A DNA stretch of 5,133 bases, taken from positions 1 to 5,133 of the forward strand of contig JAJZWW010000260.1 of the NCBI GenBank assembly GCA_021846485.1. Direction: 5' to 3'. A program made the position numbers and the translations under genes. A model generated the notes under the pieces. It did not search any database. It saw only the letters and a list, made by a program, of their open reading frames with translations, and was not told the origin of the DNA. Positions 4,717 to 5,133 of the stretch are shown one piece after another. Positions within the stretch are counted from its first letter, which is position 1. Each line of letters starts with the position of its first letter. Source of the stretch: Actinomycetes bacterium (GTDB lineage: Bacteria > Actinomycetota > Acidimicrobiia > Acidimicrobiales > Palsa-688).

Positions 4717-4849
4717 GGAGGCAGGTCAAGTGCCTGTACCGAGAAGGAACTTGCTACTGGACTGCTGGACTTCTCCATGACTACCACCAGGTCACAGCTG
4801 TGAAAGGACTCGAAGAAGTCCAGCAGGCAAGTTCTCCTTGGTAACCTCC
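4717..4849. repeat. Long composite inverted repeat, candidate structured RNA
   Basis: Arms pair in nested order: GGAGG (4717-4721) with CCTCC (4845-4849); TACC (4737-4740) with GGTA (4840-4843); GAACTTGC (4747-4754) with GCAAGTTC (4827-4834); CTGCTGGACTTCT (4762-4774) with AGAAGTCCAGCAG (4814-4826). The 21-base right arm is continuous, while the left arm carries a 7-base extra (TACTGGA, 4755-4761) that resembles a partial repeat of the adjacent CTGGACTGCTGGAC. The apical loop (4775-4813) contains the perfect 12-base palindrome TCACAGCTGTGA (4792-4803). A side hairpin AGGCA/TGCCT (4719-4723 with 4731-4735) would compete with the outermost pairing. Base composition here is less GC-rich than in the neighbours. 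Options are a structured non-coding RNA, a leader of the downstream gene, a remnant of a mobile element such as a group II intron, or a MITE-like repeat. Nothing in it resembles a tRNA. Confidence 0.65.
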
Positions 4850-4857
4850 AAGCCGTG
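4842..4857 (+). promoter_or_regulatory. Possible leaderless promoter of the hydroquinone-reductase gene
   Basis: TAACCT (4842-4847) fits the -10 pattern and is followed by seven bases and GTG 4855. No Shine-Dalgarno precedes the GTG. The box lies in the right foot of the long inverted repeat, so one of the two interpretations (promoter or RNA leader) may be wrong. Confidence 0.3.
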
Positions 4858-5133
4858 GACGAGGCGAGCGGGGGCGGGGCCCTCGTCCGAGACACCCGCT
4901 ACCTGGACGGGCGGGTCCCCGCCGAAGGCCAGGGCCGATGGCCGGTCGAGCCCGGCCGGTACCAGCTGGTGGTCTCCCGGACCTGCCCGTGGGCCGACCG
5001 GGCGGTCATCGTCCGCCGACTCCTCGGCCTGGAGTCGGTCTTGTCCGTGGGTGTGGCGGGACCCACCCACGACCGGCGCAGCTGGACCTTCGACCTCGAC
5101 CCGGGCGGCGTCGACCCGATGCTCGGGATCCAC
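4855..5133 (+). CDS. S-glutathionyl/mycothiyl-hydroquinone reductase-like (Xi-class GST), N-terminal part
   Basis: Ninety-three codons are present before the window ends. The sequence follows the N-terminal thioredoxin-like domain of the ECM4/YqjG (GHR) family. WPVEPGRYQLVVSRTCPWAD (29-48) carries the catalytic cysteine C44 in the CPW motif. It is followed by VIVRRLLGLESVLSVGVAGP (51-70), THDRRSWTFDLDPGGVDPML (71-90) and GIH. These enzymes remove a thiol adduct from hydroquinones through a cysteine. Actinobacteria usually lack glutathione, so the partner thiol is more likely mycothiol; that is inference. GTG 4855 is the only start compatible with the family: upstream the frame meets a TGA at 4801-4803, and no ATG, GTG or TTG lies between them. 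The typical lead-in (acidic residues, then FxRDTxY) is present as ALVRDTRYL (9-17). The C-terminal helical domain lies beyond the window. Confidence 0.88.
   Translation, partial: MDEASGGGALVRDTRYLDGRVPAEGQGRWPVEPGRYQLVVSRTCPWADRAVIVRRLLGLESVLSVGVAGPTHDRRSWTFDLDPGGVDPMLGIH

Noticed and set aside
4706..4718. GAGGAAGTTCGGG, similar to the GAGGAAAGTCCGGG box of RNase P RNA
   Set aside because: The match is imperfect, and the partner conserved regions and the 350-400 base length of RNase P RNA are absent.
4257..4854. tRNA or tmRNA in the gene-poor region
   Set aside because: No T-loop GGTTCRA-type motif, acceptor stem or tag-peptide frame was found on either strand by eye.

Overview
This is high-GC DNA with compact genes and strong G/C bias at third codon positions. 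The gene content suggests an actinomycete or a related uncultured Actinomycetota lineage. The clues are a ClpP gene pair next to an XRE regulator (compare the PopR/ClgR-type regulators of Streptomyces clp genes), a glutathionyl-hydroquinone-reductase-like protein of the type found in mycothiol users, and several genes whose -10 boxes sit 6-7 bases before the start codon, as expected for leaderless mRNAs. Taxonomy is inferred from style only.

Left part (1-1890). The window opens in the 3' end of a plus-strand FAD-dependent ferredoxin-reductase-type gene. Converging on it, with 7 bases between the stop codons, is a minus-strand pair: an XRE regulator followed, through a GTGA stop/start overlap, by a ClpP-fold protein. 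That protein has lost all three positions of the Ser-His-Asp triad and most of the ClpP axial N-terminus. Reading away from the XRE gene on the plus strand is a full-length ClpP with an intact triad (S98, H123, D172). Regulator, pseudo-protease and active protease therefore share one short divergent control region. This is the most interesting part of the window: it suggests a dedicated mixed or regulated Clp peptidase.

Middle (1891-3260). A 627-base stretch without a convincing gene holds four helically phased GGGAC repeats. It is followed by a DUF1348/NTF2-like gene (plus) and, converging on it, a 73-residue protein with a CxxC/HxxxC zinc-type knuckle (minus). An exact 18-bp tandem duplication lies at the point where these two genes meet.

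Right part (3261-5133). A minus-strand DMT/EamA transporter ends just before a strong 12-bp hairpin. About 600 bases follow with no confident gene. They hold several small dyads and one large composite inverted repeat (4717-4849) that ends six bases before the start of a plus-strand S-glutathionyl-(or mycothiyl-)hydroquinone-reductase-like gene, which is cut by the window edge.

How the parts connect: only the XRE/pseudo-ClpP/ClpP locus looks like a functional module. The oxidoreductase, DUF1348, zinc-knuckle, transporter and reductase genes appear to be single-gene units, and no functional link between them is visible.
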